Assembly: GCF_019459225.1 (NCBI RefSeq)
Contig: NZ_JAIAZY010000010.1
Coordinates: 38,807 to 102,806 of the forward strand
Length of the DNA: 64,000 bases
Direction: 5' to 3'
Source: Bacillus sp. IITD106
GTDB lineage: Bacteria; Bacillota; Bacilli; Bacillales; Bacillaceae_C
Shown: piece after piece, positions 46,270-57,012 of the stretch
Layout: each line of letters opens with the position of its first letter
Position numbering within the stretch: position 1 is the stretch's first letter
The notes under the pieces: generated by a model
Told to the model about the DNA's origin: nothing
The model's input: the letters and a program-made list of their open reading frames with translations, nothing else
Database searches by the model: none
Translations under genes and position numbers: made by a program

Positions 46270-46469
46270 GGAATTTCACCTTCCAGCTTATAAACATTAT
46301 GTATTAGTGCTAATTAAAAATGTAACATAACTTTTAGGTAAAAAGAAGATTAGCTGTCATTGTTTTACAATCTTCACGACAGAAAAACACAAATTTTTAT
46401 CAAAAAAGAACATTTTTTGAAAAAAAGAAACGAAAGTCTGAAAAATTTTTCACAAACAAGGGAAATCAT

Positions 46470-46498
46470 TTGCAGGCAGAGGCTCTGTATCGTATGAT
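46470..46498 (+). promoter_or_regulatory. Sigma-A-like promoter for ccpA
   Basis: TTGCAG (46470-46475), 17-nt spacer, TATGAT (46493-46498), about 70 bases before ccpA. Confidence 0.6.
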
Positions 46499-46567
46499 TA
46501 TTGAAGAATTAATAAACGGTTATTGATCGTTTTGTCGAATGATGTAATAGAGGAGTGTGAATTGCTG

Positions 46568-47566
46568 ATGAATGTAACAATATATGATGTTGCAAGAGAA
46601 GCAAATGTTTCAATGGCTACTGTTTCGAGGGTAGTGAATGGCAATCCAAATGTAAAGCCAACTACGAGGAAAAAAGTATTAGAAGTAATTGAACGATTAG
46701 AGTATAGGCCTAATGCGGTAGCAAGGGGTCTTGCTAGTAAAAAAACTACAACGGTTGGTGTCATAATTCCGGATATCTCAAGCATATTCTACGGGGAATT
46801 GGCTCGTGGTATAGAAGATATCGCAACAATGTATAAATACAATATTATATTGAGTAATTCCGACCAAAATTTGAACAAAGAATTACATCTGCTTAATACG
46901 ATGCTTGGAAAGCAAGTGGATGGAATCGTGTTTATGGGCGGGAATATTAATGAGGACTTGCGAAATGAATTCAAACGTTCTCCTGTTCCAATTGTCCTTG
47001 CAGGCTCTATTGAAGAAACTGGCACTGTACCATCGGTCAATATTGATTATCGCCAGGCTTCATATGATGCTGTTACTGCTTTTATAAATGAAGGCCATAA
47101 GAAAATTGGATATGCTATTGGTTCACTGAATGATTCAATCAATCGTGAGCAAAAGCTAGTCGGTTACAAAGAAGCTCTTGAAAATGCTGGATTGGAATAC
47201 AATGAAGAATATGTAGTGGAAAGCGATGACACATATGATTCCGGACTTGAAGCGTGGACAAAACTAAGTCAATTGTCTGACAGACCAACAGCAGTTGTAA
47301 CAGGGCACGATGAATTGGCATTAGGTATTATGCACGGTGCACAAGATGAAGGATTAACGATTCCTAATGATTTAGAAGTTATTTCTTCTGATGATACAAG
47401 GCTTACTCTAATGGTGCGTCCACAACTTACATCCGTTGTCCAGCCTTTATATGACATCGGAGCTGTTTCCATGAGATTGTTGACTAAATTGATGAATAAA
47501 GAAAAAGTAGACGAGCTGACTGTTGTTCTTCCTCATCGAATTGAATATAGAGGAACGACGAAATAA
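46568..47566 (+). CDS. ccpA: Catabolite control protein A
   Basis: A 332-residue LacI/GalR-family master regulator of carbon catabolite repression that binds cre sites with HPr-Ser46-P. The HTH and hinge [27 protein letters not shown] ... [19 protein letters not shown] are nearly the B. subtilis sequence, and the sensor domain has [25 protein letters not shown] and [24 protein letters not shown]. The usual IGFDNTRL is ISSDDTRL here. ATG 46568 is used; TTG 46562 has better spacing to AGGAG and would add two residues. Likely operators are present at acsA nearby. Confidence 0.95.
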   Translation: MNVTIYDVAREANVSMATVSRVVNGNPNVKPTTRKKVLEVIERLEYRPNAVARGLASKKTTTVGVIIPDISSIFYGELARGIEDIATMYKYNIILSNSDQNLNKELHLLNTMLGKQVDGIVFMGGNINEDLRNEFKRSPVPIVLAGSIEETGTVPSVNIDYRQASYDAVTAFINEGHKKIGYAIGSLNDSINREQKLVGYKEALENAGLEYNEEYVVESDDTYDSGLEAWTKLSQLSDRPTAVVTGHDELALGIMHGAQDEGLTIPNDLEVISSDDTRLTLMVRPQLTSVVQPLYDIGAVSMRLLTKLMNKEKVDELTVVLPHRIEYRGTTK

Positions 47567-47594
47567 CAGGCATATGCGATAAAATAGTTGATTA

Positions 47595-47662
47595 GAAAAG
47601 GACCCGTGTGATGTGGGTCCTTATAAAAAACGGGCTGCATTATTTTGCGTGCCCGTTTTTTT
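47595..47662. terminator. Paired hairpins between ccpA and acuC
   Basis: The first stem is AAGGACCC with GGGTCCTT (47598-47605, 47615-47622) followed by ATAAAAAA; the second is AAAAACGGGC with GCCCGTTTTT (about 47626-47635, 47651-47660) whose loop contains the acuC stop and which has a good T-tail on the minus strand. They end the two convergent transcripts. Confidence 0.85.
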
Positions 47663-48830
47663 GATTGTTTCTATTTAATTGTTGCCTAACCATGTACAGT
47701 GCTCGATCTAGATTTTGTTTATTTTTTTCTTCAATGTCCTTTTTTCTCGGGATAGGTTCATACATATCAATTGGATCTTCCCATTGATTAATCAAATCAA
47801 ATGAAGCTTTAGGTTGCCAGCGCTTAATCCAATTTTCAGGCAGGGGGCCGGAAACATCAGGCCATCCAATCATCTCAAGCCAGATTAGTGACCAAGCCCT
47901 AGGGACAACCCTCCATATATCATAACCGCCGCCACCCACAGCAATCCATTTCCCATCACAATATTTGTGTGCGATTTCATGAGCCAATTTCGGAATGGCC
48001 CTATATGTTCTCATTGAAGTGGAGAGGTGGGTTAAAGGATCGAAATAATGTGCATCTGCCCCATTTTGGGTTAAAATGACGTCCGGTTTAAAATATTCCG
48101 CTATATCGATGAAAGCAGTACGATAGGAATCTATAAATGATTCATCTTCCGTAAAGGCATCGACTGGAATATTAAAAGAATATCCGTAGCCTTCTCCTTG
48201 CCCCCATTCATTTACACTTCCTGTCCCGGGAAATAAATACCTTCCCGTTTCGTGAATCGATAGTGTACATACCATATTATCATCGTAAAACGAACTTTGT
48301 ACTCCGTCACCATGATGAGCATCTGTATCTACATACAAAACTCTTGCTTTGTATTTTTCTAAAATATATTTGATCGCAACGGCACTATCGTTATAGACGC
48401 AAAATCCTGATGCTTTCCCAGGAAAACCATGATGAAGCCCGCCGCCAAGATGAAGGGCATGATTCGCTTTTCCTTGTAAAACATAGTCTACGGCAGTTAA
48501 TGTACCTCCGACAAGTTGTGAACTTGCATCATGCATTCCTTTAAAAATAGGTGTATCGTCAGTACCTAAGCCAAAGCTTTCTGCCTTTTCTTTTGGAAGA
48601 TTTCCCTCACTTGCAAGCTTAACCGCCTCAATATAGGAGTATTCATGATTCAAAAGAAGATCTTCGACAGTTGCTGTTCTAGGGGCAACGATATCATCTG
48701 GATGAATGGCTCCTAGTTCCTTTAACAAATCTAAAGTTAAAGTTAAACGATGCTGGTTGAACGGATGGTGGTTCGAAAATCGATAGGATAATAATGAATC
48801 GGAATAAATAAATACTGCATCTTTTTTCAT
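47640..48830 (-). CDS. acuC: Acetoin utilization protein AcuC, histone-deacetylase-fold
   Basis: A 396-residue class I HDAC-fold deacetylase that, with AcuA, sets the acetylation state of acetyl-CoA synthetase. Active-site motifs are LHLGGGLHHGF, YVDTDAHHGDGVQSSFY (zinc Asp/His) and QNGADAHYFDPLTHLS, then AVGGGGYDIWRVVPRAW. ATG 48830 overlaps the acuB stop as ATGA, so the genes are translationally coupled. The C terminus has a polar tail ending NNQKNGHAK. Confidence 0.94.
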   Translation of the reverse strand: MKKDAVFIYSDSLLSYRFSNHHPFNQHRLTLTLDLLKELGAIHPDDIVAPRTATVEDLLLNHEYSYIEAVKLASEGNLPKEKAESFGLGTDDTPIFKGMHDASSQLVGGTLTAVDYVLQGKANHALHLGGGLHHGFPGKASGFCVYNDSAVAIKYILEKYKARVLYVDTDAHHGDGVQSSFYDDNMVCTLSIHETGRYLFPGTGSVNEWGQGEGYGYSFNIPVDAFTEDESFIDSYRTAFIDIAEYFKPDVILTQNGADAHYFDPLTHLSTSMRTYRAIPKLAHEIAHKYCDGKWIAVGGGGYDIWRVVPRAWSLIWLEMIGWPDVSGPLPENWIKRWQPKASFDLINQWEDPIDMYEPIPRKKDIEEKNKQNLDRALYMVRQQLNRNNQKNGHAK

Positions 48831-49474
48831 CGTTTCATCCCTGGCAAATAAGGCCACATCACTTGAAGTCCTTCTTTTTTTAAGTTTTCTATTAGTAAAA
48901 GAGGATTGATCGTGGCTACCCGGAAAACAAGGATTTTATTGTTTTCATTATCTTGGTCGGGATAGACAAGGACACTATGGACATTGACGTTAAATTTTTG
49001 AAATATCCCCGTTACTTCATGGAGCACGCCAGGCAGATTTTTTACTTTAATTTCTATATGTGAACCTGGTTTATTTGCCCCGGTCAATTCAACTAATGTA
49101 TGTAATAAATCTGTACTCGTTATGATTCCTACTAATTCTCCATTATTTAAAATAGGTAAACATCCAATTTTTTGATCATAAAAAATCACGGCTACTTCCT
49201 CTACAAAATCAAGAGGGTTCCCAGTAATGATATTAGTCATCATAATAGTTGACAGCGGCATTTCGAGTTGCTCATTTATTTTTTCACTATCAGTAAATAC
49301 AGGTGTGGCACTTTTAATATCCCGATCAGTAACTAGACCGACCAATTTCTTTTCATAGTCTAAAAGCGGGAGATGCCTTATTTTTTTTTCGCGCATTAAA
49401 TGGATGGCTGTTCTAATGGAATCGTCGGGTGATAATGTAATGACATCCTTTTTCATTATTTGCTCTACTATCAA
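48827..49474 (-). CDS. acuB: Acetoin utilization protein AcuB, CBS plus ACT domains
   Basis: A 215-residue protein with two CBS motifs (IMKKDVITLSPDDSIRTAIHLMREKKIRHLPLLDYEK; IMMTNIITGNPLDFVEEVAVIFYDQKIGCLPILNNG) and a C-terminal ACT domain (IEIKVKNLPGVLHEVTGIFQ). It probably senses adenylate nucleotides for the AcuA/AcuC system. TTG 49474 is preferred because GGAG is 8 bases upstream and it yields MIVEQIMKKD, like the B. subtilis N terminus; GTG 49483 is rejected. It overlaps acuC by 4 bases. Confidence 0.93.
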   Translation of the reverse strand: MIVEQIMKKDVITLSPDDSIRTAIHLMREKKIRHLPLLDYEKKLVGLVTDRDIKSATPVFTDSEKINEQLEMPLSTIMMTNIITGNPLDFVEEVAVIFYDQKIGCLPILNNGELVGIITSTDLLHTLVELTGANKPGSHIEIKVKNLPGVLHEVTGIFQKFNVNVHSVLVYPDQDNENNKILVFRVATINPLLLIENLKKEGLQVMWPYLPGMKR

Positions 49475-49501
49475 TATGTTCACTCCTTTTCTATTTGGTT
49501 A

Positions 49502-50134
49502 TCAATACATAAAGCGATTTACAAACCGTATACTATCAAACTGTTGGATCGATTCTGAATCTACTCTTTTACCAATACGAACCATCAAACAGTTAGCAGG
49601 ATGGGACGTAATTTCCGGATCATCGGTGGCATACCATTCCAATCCACCGGAATTCATCATTTTCTCCATTATTTTTCGATATTCCCACACGTCTAGCCCA
49701 GTACCTTTTAAATCCCAGTGCCAGTAATATTCAGTTGTAATGATAATATAATCTTCCATTGCATCATCCATCATCGAAACATGTAAAAGTCCTTTTCCTA
49801 CTCCAGAACCACGATGCTTTGGAATGACTTCAATAGCGCCAAGTTCAATTAAATTCTCCATATTTCCCTGCGACCATCTTTCCAAAGGATCTGGATATAA
49901 AAAGGTGACATAGCCAACTACTAGATTTTCATCTCTTGCAATAATGATTCTTCCCTCAGGGAGATCCGCTATTTCAATTAGTGCTTCATGCTGTTGATTT
50001 GCAGGTCTAAACGCAACGAGGTCTTTATGAAAATCAAGATTACTGAGTTGCTCTGCTGATATAGGTCCTTCAATGAGCAAACTGCCATTTTTTGTTTTTA
50101 ATTCCATCGCATTATACGTTTTTATATGCTCCAC
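49502..50134 (-). CDS. acuA: Acetyl-CoA synthetase-modifying acetyltransferase AcuA
   Basis: A 210-residue GNAT acetyltransferase that inactivates AcsA by acetylating its catalytic lysine. The acetyl-CoA loop is IEVIPKHRGSGVGKGLL. LEWYATDDPEITSHPANCLMVRIG near the C terminus is typical of AcuA. GTG 50134 lies 7 bases after AAGGAGG. It is first in acuABC and divergent from its target gene acsA, as in B. subtilis. An ATTATA at 50164-50169 may be the minus-strand -10 element. Confidence 0.94.
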   Translation of the reverse strand: MEHIKTYNAMELKTKNGSLLIEGPISAEQLSNLDFHKDLVAFRPANQQHEALIEIADLPEGRIIIARDENLVVGYVTFLYPDPLERWSQGNMENLIELGAIEVIPKHRGSGVGKGLLHVSMMDDAMEDYIIITTEYYWHWDLKGTGLDVWEYRKIMEKMMNSGGLEWYATDDPEITSHPANCLMVRIGKRVDSESIQQFDSIRFVNRFMY

Positions 50135-50213
50135 AAAACAACCTCCTTAAGTCTTGTAATTATATTATAGCTGTTATGAATAGTAAAAAATGTTCAAACA
50201 ATTGTTAAAAAAA

Positions 50214-50242
50214 TTGAGAATAATAGTTCTTTATATTATAAT
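50214..50242 (+). promoter_or_regulatory. Sigma-A promoter of acsA
   Basis: TTGAGA (50214-50219), 17-nt spacer, TATAAT (50237-50242). This places the transcript start near 50249. Confidence 0.8.
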
Positions 50243-50281
50243 ATAAAACGTAATTCTAGACACTAAAGGGGAGTTGTGCAC

Positions 50282-52000
50282 ATGAAAGTGGAAGCGTTGC
50301 CAGTCATCGAAGGTAATTACAATTTACAAAATTACGATGAAATGTATGCAAATTTTAATTGGTCTGAAGCAGAGAAAAGCTTTTCGTGGTATGAAACAGG
50401 CCGAGTAAATATGGCCTATGAAGCAATAGATCGTCATACAGAGACGTTTCGCAAAAATAAAGTTGCGCTTTATTACCGCGATGGTGTTAGAGACGAAAAT
50501 TATACGTTTAATGATATGAAAAAATGGACGAATAGAGCAGGAAACGTTCTAAAGGAATTCGGAAATGTTGAAAAAGGCGATAGGGTATTTATTTTTATGC
50601 CTAGATCACCAGAGCTTTATTTTGCTATTCTTGGAGCGATTAAACTTGGAGCAATTGTTGGTCCACTTTTTGAAGCCTTCATGGAAGGTGCAGTAAAAGA
50701 TAGACTAGAAGATAGTGAGGCAAAGGTTCTTGTAACGACTCCCGAATTGTTGAAAAGGGTTCCTGTTGATGAATTGCCTGCTTTGAAGCATATTTTTTTA
50801 GTAGGCGAGGATATTACAGAAGAAGGCCCCTATATTGACTTTAATAAGCGTTTAACAGAGGCAAACAAGAATCTTGATATTGAATGGGTTGACCGAAATG
50901 ATGGAATGATCCTTCATTATACGTCAGGATCTACGGGCCGTCCTAAAGGTGTTCTGCATGTTCATAATGCTATGATTCAGCAATACCAAACAGCTCGCTG
51001 GATTTTAGATTTACAAGAAGAAGATATTTATTGGTGCACAGCCGATCCGGGATGGGTAACAGGGACGTCATATGGGATCTTCGGACCATGGTTGACAGGA
51101 ACGACGAATGTGATTGTCGGAGGACGCTTTAAACCGGAGAATTGGTATCAAACATTAGAAGATTACGGTGTAACTGTATGGTATAGTGCTCCAACAGCCT
51201 TCAGGATGTTAATGAGCGCAGGGGATGAGCTTGTAAAACAATTTGATTTATCCGAGTTGCGCCATATTCTAAGTGTTGGGGAGCCTCTTAATCCAGAAGT
51301 CATTCGATGGGGAATGAAAGTATTTCATAAGCGTATTCACGATACTTGGTGGATGACGGAAACGGGAGCGATGTTAATCGCCAACTATCCAAGCATGGAC
51401 ATTAAGCCAGGATCCATGGGAAAACCAATTCCTGGGGTAGAAGCCGCGATTGTTGATGACCAAGGAAATGTGCTTCCTGCCAATAGAATGGGCAATCTAG
51501 CAATTAAAAAAGGCTGGCCATCTATGATGCATGAAATATGGAATAATAAGGAGAAATATAATTCATATTTCTTGCCTGGAGACTGGTATGTTTCAGGTGA
51601 TTCTGCTTATATGGATGAAGATGGATATTTCTTCTTCCAAGGTAGAGTGGACGATGTCATCATGACTTCTGGCGAACGTGTAGGACCATTTGAAGTAGAA
51701 AGCAAACTTCTCGAGCACCCTGCAGTAGCGGAAGCGGGTGTCATTGGGAAACCAGATCCAGTTCGCGGAGAAATCATTAAAGCATTTATTGCTTTGCTCG
51801 AAGGTAATGAGCCATCAGACGATTTGGCAGAGGATATTAAACAATTTGTGAAAAAAGGTCTTGCCGCCCATGCAGCACCTCGCGAAATTGAATTCCGTGA
51901 AAAACTACCTAAAACGCGTAGCGGAAAAATTATGCGTCGCGTGCTTAAAGCTTGGGAACTAAACTTACCTACTGGCGATTTGTCTACAATGGAAGACTAA
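50282..52000 (+). CDS. acsA: Acetyl-coenzyme A synthetase
   Basis: A 572-residue ANL-superfamily enzyme forming acetyl-CoA from acetate, ATP and CoA. Core motifs are LHYTSGSTGRPKGVLHVH (A3 loop), TWWMTETGAM (A5), YVSGDSAYMDEDGYFFFQGRVDDVIMTSG (A7-A8) and KTRSGKIMRR (A10). The Lys of the last motif is residue 549, the AcuA-acetylated position in B. subtilis AcsA, which has the same total length. ATG 50282 is 8 bases after AAGGGGAG; GTG 50276 is too close. A cre-like site covers codons 3-7. Confidence 0.97.
   Translation: MKVEALPVIEGNYNLQNYDEMYANFNWSEAEKSFSWYETGRVNMAYEAIDRHTETFRKNKVALYYRDGVRDENYTFNDMKKWTNRAGNVLKEFGNVEKGDRVFIFMPRSPELYFAILGAIKLGAIVGPLFEAFMEGAVKDRLEDSEAKVLVTTPELLKRVPVDELPALKHIFLVGEDITEEGPYIDFNKRLTEANKNLDIEWVDRNDGMILHYTSGSTGRPKGVLHVHNAMIQQYQTARWILDLQEEDIYWCTADPGWVTGTSYGIFGPWLTGTTNVIVGGRFKPENWYQTLEDYGVTVWYSAPTAFRMLMSAGDELVKQFDLSELRHILSVGEPLNPEVIRWGMKVFHKRIHDTWWMTETGAMLIANYPSMDIKPGSMGKPIPGVEAAIVDDQGNVLPANRMGNLAIKKGWPSMMHEIWNNKEKYNSYFLPGDWYVSGDSAYMDEDGYFFFQGRVDDVIMTSGERVGPFEVESKLLEHPAVAEAGVIGKPDPVRGEIIKAFIALLEGNEPSDDLAEDIKQFVKKGLAAHAAPREIEFREKLPKTRSGKIMRRVLKAWELNLPTGDLSTMED
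50289..50302 (+). promoter_or_regulatory. CcpA operator (cre-like) in the acsA 5' coding region
   Basis: TGGAAGCGTTGCCA matches the cre consensus TGWAARCGYTWNCW with two mismatches. It sits about +41 to +54 from the predicted transcript start and covers codons 3-7 of acsA, where I recall the B. subtilis acsA cre (TGAAAGCGTTACCA). Confidence 0.75.
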
Positions 52001-52008
52001 TAAAGTAG

Positions 52009-52048
52009 TAAGAATCCTTTATCGTAAAGATAAAGGATTCTTTATATT
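52009..52048 (+). terminator. Terminator after acsA
   Basis: AGAATCCTTTA (52011-52021) pairs with TAAAGGATTCT (52031-52041), followed by TTATATTTAT. Confidence 0.85.
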
Positions 52049-52054
52049 TATCAA

Positions 52055-52270
52055 GAAAAGCGCAAAAGCCTTGCTCATCGACGTACAGGCCCGCAGGATG
52101 AGGGTCCGTCGGCGTCGCCACAGGACGTGGCGGTTTTAGTCGACGTTCCTTTGTCGGCCTTCGACTGAGATAAAGGAAACACGGCGAGGAACGAGCCGAT
52201 GTTGACTTACGCAAAAGAGAAGGACAAGAAGTTTGCTAGTCGATAGGCGGATAGGCGCTGGAGCTGGACA
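52055..52270 (-). repeat. Dispersed intergenic repeat, copy B (long form)
   Basis: Reverse complement of the repeat at 5752-5897, with about 80 extra internal bases that are markedly GC-richer (GGCGTCGCCACAGGACGTGG and flanks) and can fold on themselves. It fills the gap between the acsA and PBP terminators; nothing else is seen in 52049-52328. Confidence 0.8.
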
Positions 52271-52328
52271 GAGTAGACGTCCATTGCCAGTGAAATCCTA
52301 TTTGGAATTTATACTTTCCTAACTTCAG

Positions 52329-52357
52329 AAAAAAACCGGGCATTAAGCCCGGTTTCA
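52329..52357 (-). terminator. Terminator after the PBP gene
   Basis: AAACCGGGC with GCCCGGTTT around a 5-nt loop, followed on the minus strand by seven T. Confidence 0.88.
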
Positions 52358-52363
52358 TCATTG

Positions 52364-55330
52364 TTATGGATTTTGCTCACCTGAGTCATTTCCACCGTTA
52401 TTTTTCTTCTGTTCTTCTTCTTTTCTTTTTTGTTCTTCAGCTTTTTTCTTTTCTTCTTCTTGTTTCTTTTTCTCTTCCTCTTGTTTTTTCTTCTGTTCAT
52501 CTTCTAGTTTCTTCTGCTCTTCAGCTTTCTTTTTCTCTTCTTCTAATTTCTTTTGTTCTTCTTCTTTTTTCTTTAGTTCTTCACCATTTCCAATTGGTGT
52601 GGATGGTTTCGATTCTCTACCCGCAATATCTACGGCTACAACGTAAAACATTCCGTCCCCAACTTTATGTGATAGATTTGCATCTGACATAATGGATGCA
52701 ACCTTCTGACCAGTATCCGAATAAATACGGTACCCAATGACGTCTTTACTTGAAGATGCGCTCCAATTTATCGTTCCGTTTGAATAGGAAGCATTAACTT
52801 CAGCAGGAGCTTTTCCATCATCAGCAAGCTTATCATCAGCTACTAATAAACTTTTCCATTTAGGATTATCTGGAATAAGCTGCGAAAAGTCTTTTACATA
52901 TCCCATCGTTATTCGTTTTAAAAATTCTGGATTAATGACTAAGCCTTGCTTTGTAAATTCTTCAGGTGTAGATGGTAAAGCAGCGTATTTTTTACCGCCG
53001 GCTAAAACAAATCGACCGCCTGCACCTAAGCTGTCATCCGTTTTGGATGGAACAAATTTGGCGTTAAAAATATCTGATTGAATAAGCCCAGCTTTTGAAC
53101 ATGCTTCAGATGGCAGCATCCCTGAAACTGCGCAATAAGAACGATTGACGATTCCACCAGGCATTTCGAATCGTTCATTATCTTTTGGTTTAACAACATC
53201 TGGTGCAACATCGTACGCAGCGTTCATTAATTTAGCCCAAATACCGTAGTTTCTAAATGATACCGTATCACTGTATCCAAGACTGAGAGATCTATTGGAA
53301 TTGTATCCAATCCAAGTACCCATTGTGACATTAGGATTTGAAACAACAAGCCATGAATCTTGTGAATTATTGGAAGTCCCTGTTTTACCAGCCCAATCAG
53401 CTGAGAATTTCAGCTTACTCGGTAAAGCGGCGGCTGTACCCCCGGGTCTTAATACATCACGCATGACATCTGTCATTAAATAAGCAGTTTGTGGACTAAA
53501 TACGTCGACCGGTTCTGGTTTATGCTCGTAAATGATATTTCCTTTTTGGTCAGTAATTTTTTCGATCATATAAGCGTCGAGAAACTTACCACCGTTCGCA
53601 AAAGTTGTGTAGGCATTTGTATTTTCTTCAACAGTAACCCCAACTGTTAGTCCCCCAAGCGCTAGAGAAGGAGCGGAGTAATCTCTCGGATCTAAACTTG
53701 TAAATCCCATTTTTTCTAAAAAATTAATAGGCTTTTGATCGATGATTTTCATATATGTTGCAACCGCTGATGCGTTATATGATTTGGCAAGAGCATATCT
53801 AGTTGAAACTAGTCCATAGAATTTGCCTCTTGAAAAGTTATAAGGTGTGTACGACTTTCCCCCAGCAGGAATATTATATGGAAGGTCAGCAACAACAGCT
53901 CCTGGTGCACTCGCCCCAAGTTCATAAGCAGGTGCATACACGAGAAGAGGCTTCATTGTCGAACCGTTTTGGCGCTTTGTATGGGTTGCATGATTGTTTT
54001 GATTTAGTTCATAGTCACGGCCAGCTACAAAACTTAAAATTTTTCCTGTTTTATTTTCAATTAAGATGGAGCCGATTTGAACAGGATCATCTACTATTTC
54101 CACTTCACCTGTTTCTTCATTTTTTTCTTCAACCTTATAAGTCGGTCCATAATCTTGATACTCATCTTTTGCCTTTTGTTGAATATCATATATATCCTTA
54201 TTGATTGTAGAATGAATATTATATCCGTTTTGGCGTATATCTCGATTGGCGAGTGTCCAGTACTTGTTAAATAACTTATCATCCTTTTTTAGATCTTCTT
54301 TGGAATAACCGTCTTTTTCAGCTAAAACTTCAGTTAAAATATTGACTGCCCTTTCTTCAAGTTCGAATGCTAGAGCAGGGTATTCTTCAAAAGTTCTCGG
54401 CTGTTTTGGAATGAAATCTTTTGTAATATCATAATTAATGGCTTCATTGTATTCTTTGTCTGTAATGTATTTTTCTTTTTTCATCCTGTTTAAGACAGTT
54501 TTCATTCTGTTAAGACCAGGTTCCAGTCCTTCTGGGCTTTTAAGTTCCCCTTTATTTGTAAAAGGAGTATAGCCGAATGGACTTTGGGGCAATCCTGCAA
54601 TAAAAGCGGCTTGAGGTAGATTAAGATCTTTCGCTTCTACTCCAAAGATGCCTTTAGCAGCAGCTTGAACTCCCCCGACATTTTGACCAGAAGAATTCCG
54701 GCCAAATGTAGAAACGTTTAAATATGCCTCTAAAATTTCATCCTTCTCTAGAAATCTTTCAATTCTTAATGCCAAGAGCACTTCCTTCGCTTTACGATCA
54801 AAGGAAACTTCATTTGTTAATATTTGGTTTTTAATCAGCTGTTGTGTAAGCGTACTACCACCAGACTGCACCGCAGAATTTGTAAACTCCTGAAAAACTG
54901 CGCGGAATAAAGCTTTAGGAACAACCCCTTTATGCTCATAAAAATATTCGTCTTCAGTCGCAATAACAGCTTTCTTTAAATAATCGGATACATCCTTAAT
55001 TTTAACTTCTTCACGGTCGATATCCGATCGCAGTTTTCCTAATGGAACATTATTATCAAAGTATAAGGTAGACGTTTCTTCATATTGATGAATATCTTTT
55101 ACCATTGAAGCTTCAGCACGCACTTTTTCATCTTTAACAAGTGCTGCAAAGTATCCAGCTCCAACCCCTCCGGCAAACGCACCGCCTACTATGATGACGA
55201 TTAAAAGCAGAAGCAGTAAATTCCAAACGACACCGTATGTTATGCGGACTCCCTTGCCGATTTTTTTAAAATTAAAAGCGGAAGCGAGTTTATTCATTCG
55301 TTCTTTGCTTCTATTTTCGCGATTTGTCAT
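52364..55330 (-). CDS. Bifunctional class A penicillin-binding protein with FN3 domain and Lys/Glu tail
   Basis: A 988-residue PBP1A-type enzyme that polymerises and cross-links peptidoglycan outside the membrane. After a cytoplasmic N terminus and one anchor (YGVVWNLLLLLLIVIIVGGAF) come the GT51 motifs (EDEYFYEHKGV, GGSTLTQQLIKN) and the transpeptidase motifs STMK (Ser457), SYN and KTG. A FN3-like domain (about 865-935) is followed by a roughly 65-residue Lys/Glu/Gln low-complexity tail and NNGGNDSGEQNP. ATG 55330 follows GGGGGGAT; the frame from 55408 adds 26 residues without a site. PonA of B. subtilis has a similar FN3-plus-tail plan, but the locus differs. Confidence 0.93.
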   Translation of the reverse strand: MTNRENRSKERMNKLASAFNFKKIGKGVRITYGVVWNLLLLLLIVIIVGGAFAGGVGAGYFAALVKDEKVRAEASMVKDIHQYEETSTLYFDNNVPLGKLRSDIDREEVKIKDVSDYLKKAVIATEDEYFYEHKGVVPKALFRAVFQEFTNSAVQSGGSTLTQQLIKNQILTNEVSFDRKAKEVLLALRIERFLEKDEILEAYLNVSTFGRNSSGQNVGGVQAAAKGIFGVEAKDLNLPQAAFIAGLPQSPFGYTPFTNKGELKSPEGLEPGLNRMKTVLNRMKKEKYITDKEYNEAINYDITKDFIPKQPRTFEEYPALAFELEERAVNILTEVLAEKDGYSKEDLKKDDKLFNKYWTLANRDIRQNGYNIHSTINKDIYDIQQKAKDEYQDYGPTYKVEEKNEETGEVEIVDDPVQIGSILIENKTGKILSFVAGRDYELNQNNHATHTKRQNGSTMKPLLVYAPAYELGASAPGAVVADLPYNIPAGGKSYTPYNFSRGKFYGLVSTRYALAKSYNASAVATYMKIIDQKPINFLEKMGFTSLDPRDYSAPSLALGGLTVGVTVEENTNAYTTFANGGKFLDAYMIEKITDQKGNIIYEHKPEPVDVFSPQTAYLMTDVMRDVLRPGGTAAALPSKLKFSADWAGKTGTSNNSQDSWLVVSNPNVTMGTWIGYNSNRSLSLGYSDTVSFRNYGIWAKLMNAAYDVAPDVVKPKDNERFEMPGGIVNRSYCAVSGMLPSEACSKAGLIQSDIFNAKFVPSKTDDSLGAGGRFVLAGGKKYAALPSTPEEFTKQGLVINPEFLKRITMGYVKDFSQLIPDNPKWKSLLVADDKLADDGKAPAEVNASYSNGTINWSASSSKDVIGYRIYSDTGQKVASIMSDANLSHKVGDGMFYVVAVDIAGRESKPSTPIGNGEELKKKEEEQKKLEEEKKKAEEQKKLEDEQKKKQEEEKKKQEEEKKKAEEQKRKEEEQKKNNGGNDSGEQNP

Positions 55331-55415
55331 AAGTTTTAATCCCCCCAAAATCATAACTATTATAGCATAATTGAAAGGAATGGTATGTAAAAATGGAAGA
55401 ATTTCCACATGAAGA

Positions 55416-55445
55416 TTGACATAATTATTGAATTATGTTTAAAAT
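55416..55445 (+). promoter_or_regulatory. Sigma-A promoter of tyrS
   Basis: TTGACA (55416-55421), 18-nt spacer, TAAAAT (55440-55445), about 45 bases before the T-box leader. Confidence 0.75.
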
Positions 55446-55489
55446 ACGATATATTAAGCATAAAATTTTTATACAAATAAGCGTCGACA

Positions 55490-55720
55490 GGAATGAGTAG
55501 TCAGCTGTCCCTGTTTTTAGAGAGTCGGTGGGTGGTGGAAACTGGCACAAACAGTGTGATGAATTACCTCCTCGAGCTTTTACTGTGAAAATGGAGTAGC
55601 GGTAAACGGTTAAACAATCGTTAATGGAATTAAGTGAGGAGTATGATCAATCATATTCCTAAGTTGGGTGGTAACACGGTAAATAGTCGTCCCTTCGTTT
55701 TAAACGAAGGGACTTTTTAA
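55490..55720 (+). ncRNA. T-box riboswitch (tyrosine) upstream of tyrS
   Basis: A tRNA-sensing leader. Stem I contains AGAGAGTCGGTGGGTGGTGGAAACTGGC and a specifier region GAATTACCTC whose TAC (55565-55567) is a Tyr codon. The conserved T-box core TTGGGTGGTAACACGG is at 55664-55679, followed by a terminator (55689-55713, GTCCCTTCGTTT with AAACGAAGGGAC, then TTTTT). Uncharged tRNA-Tyr should pair with the core and favour antitermination of tyrS. Confidence 0.93.
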
Positions 55721-55736
55721 TTTTTATGGAAAGTAG

Positions 55737-57008
<1,272 letters not shown>

Positions 57009-57012
57009 TTAG

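Noticed and set aside
50105..50125. cre-like sequence TAAAAACGTATAAT early in acuA
   Set aside because: At least three mismatches to the cre consensus, too weak to list although B. subtilis has a cre in acuABC.
52309..52692. Open frames on both strands in the PBP tail region
   Set aside because: Low-complexity shadows of the Lys/Glu-rich coding sequence.
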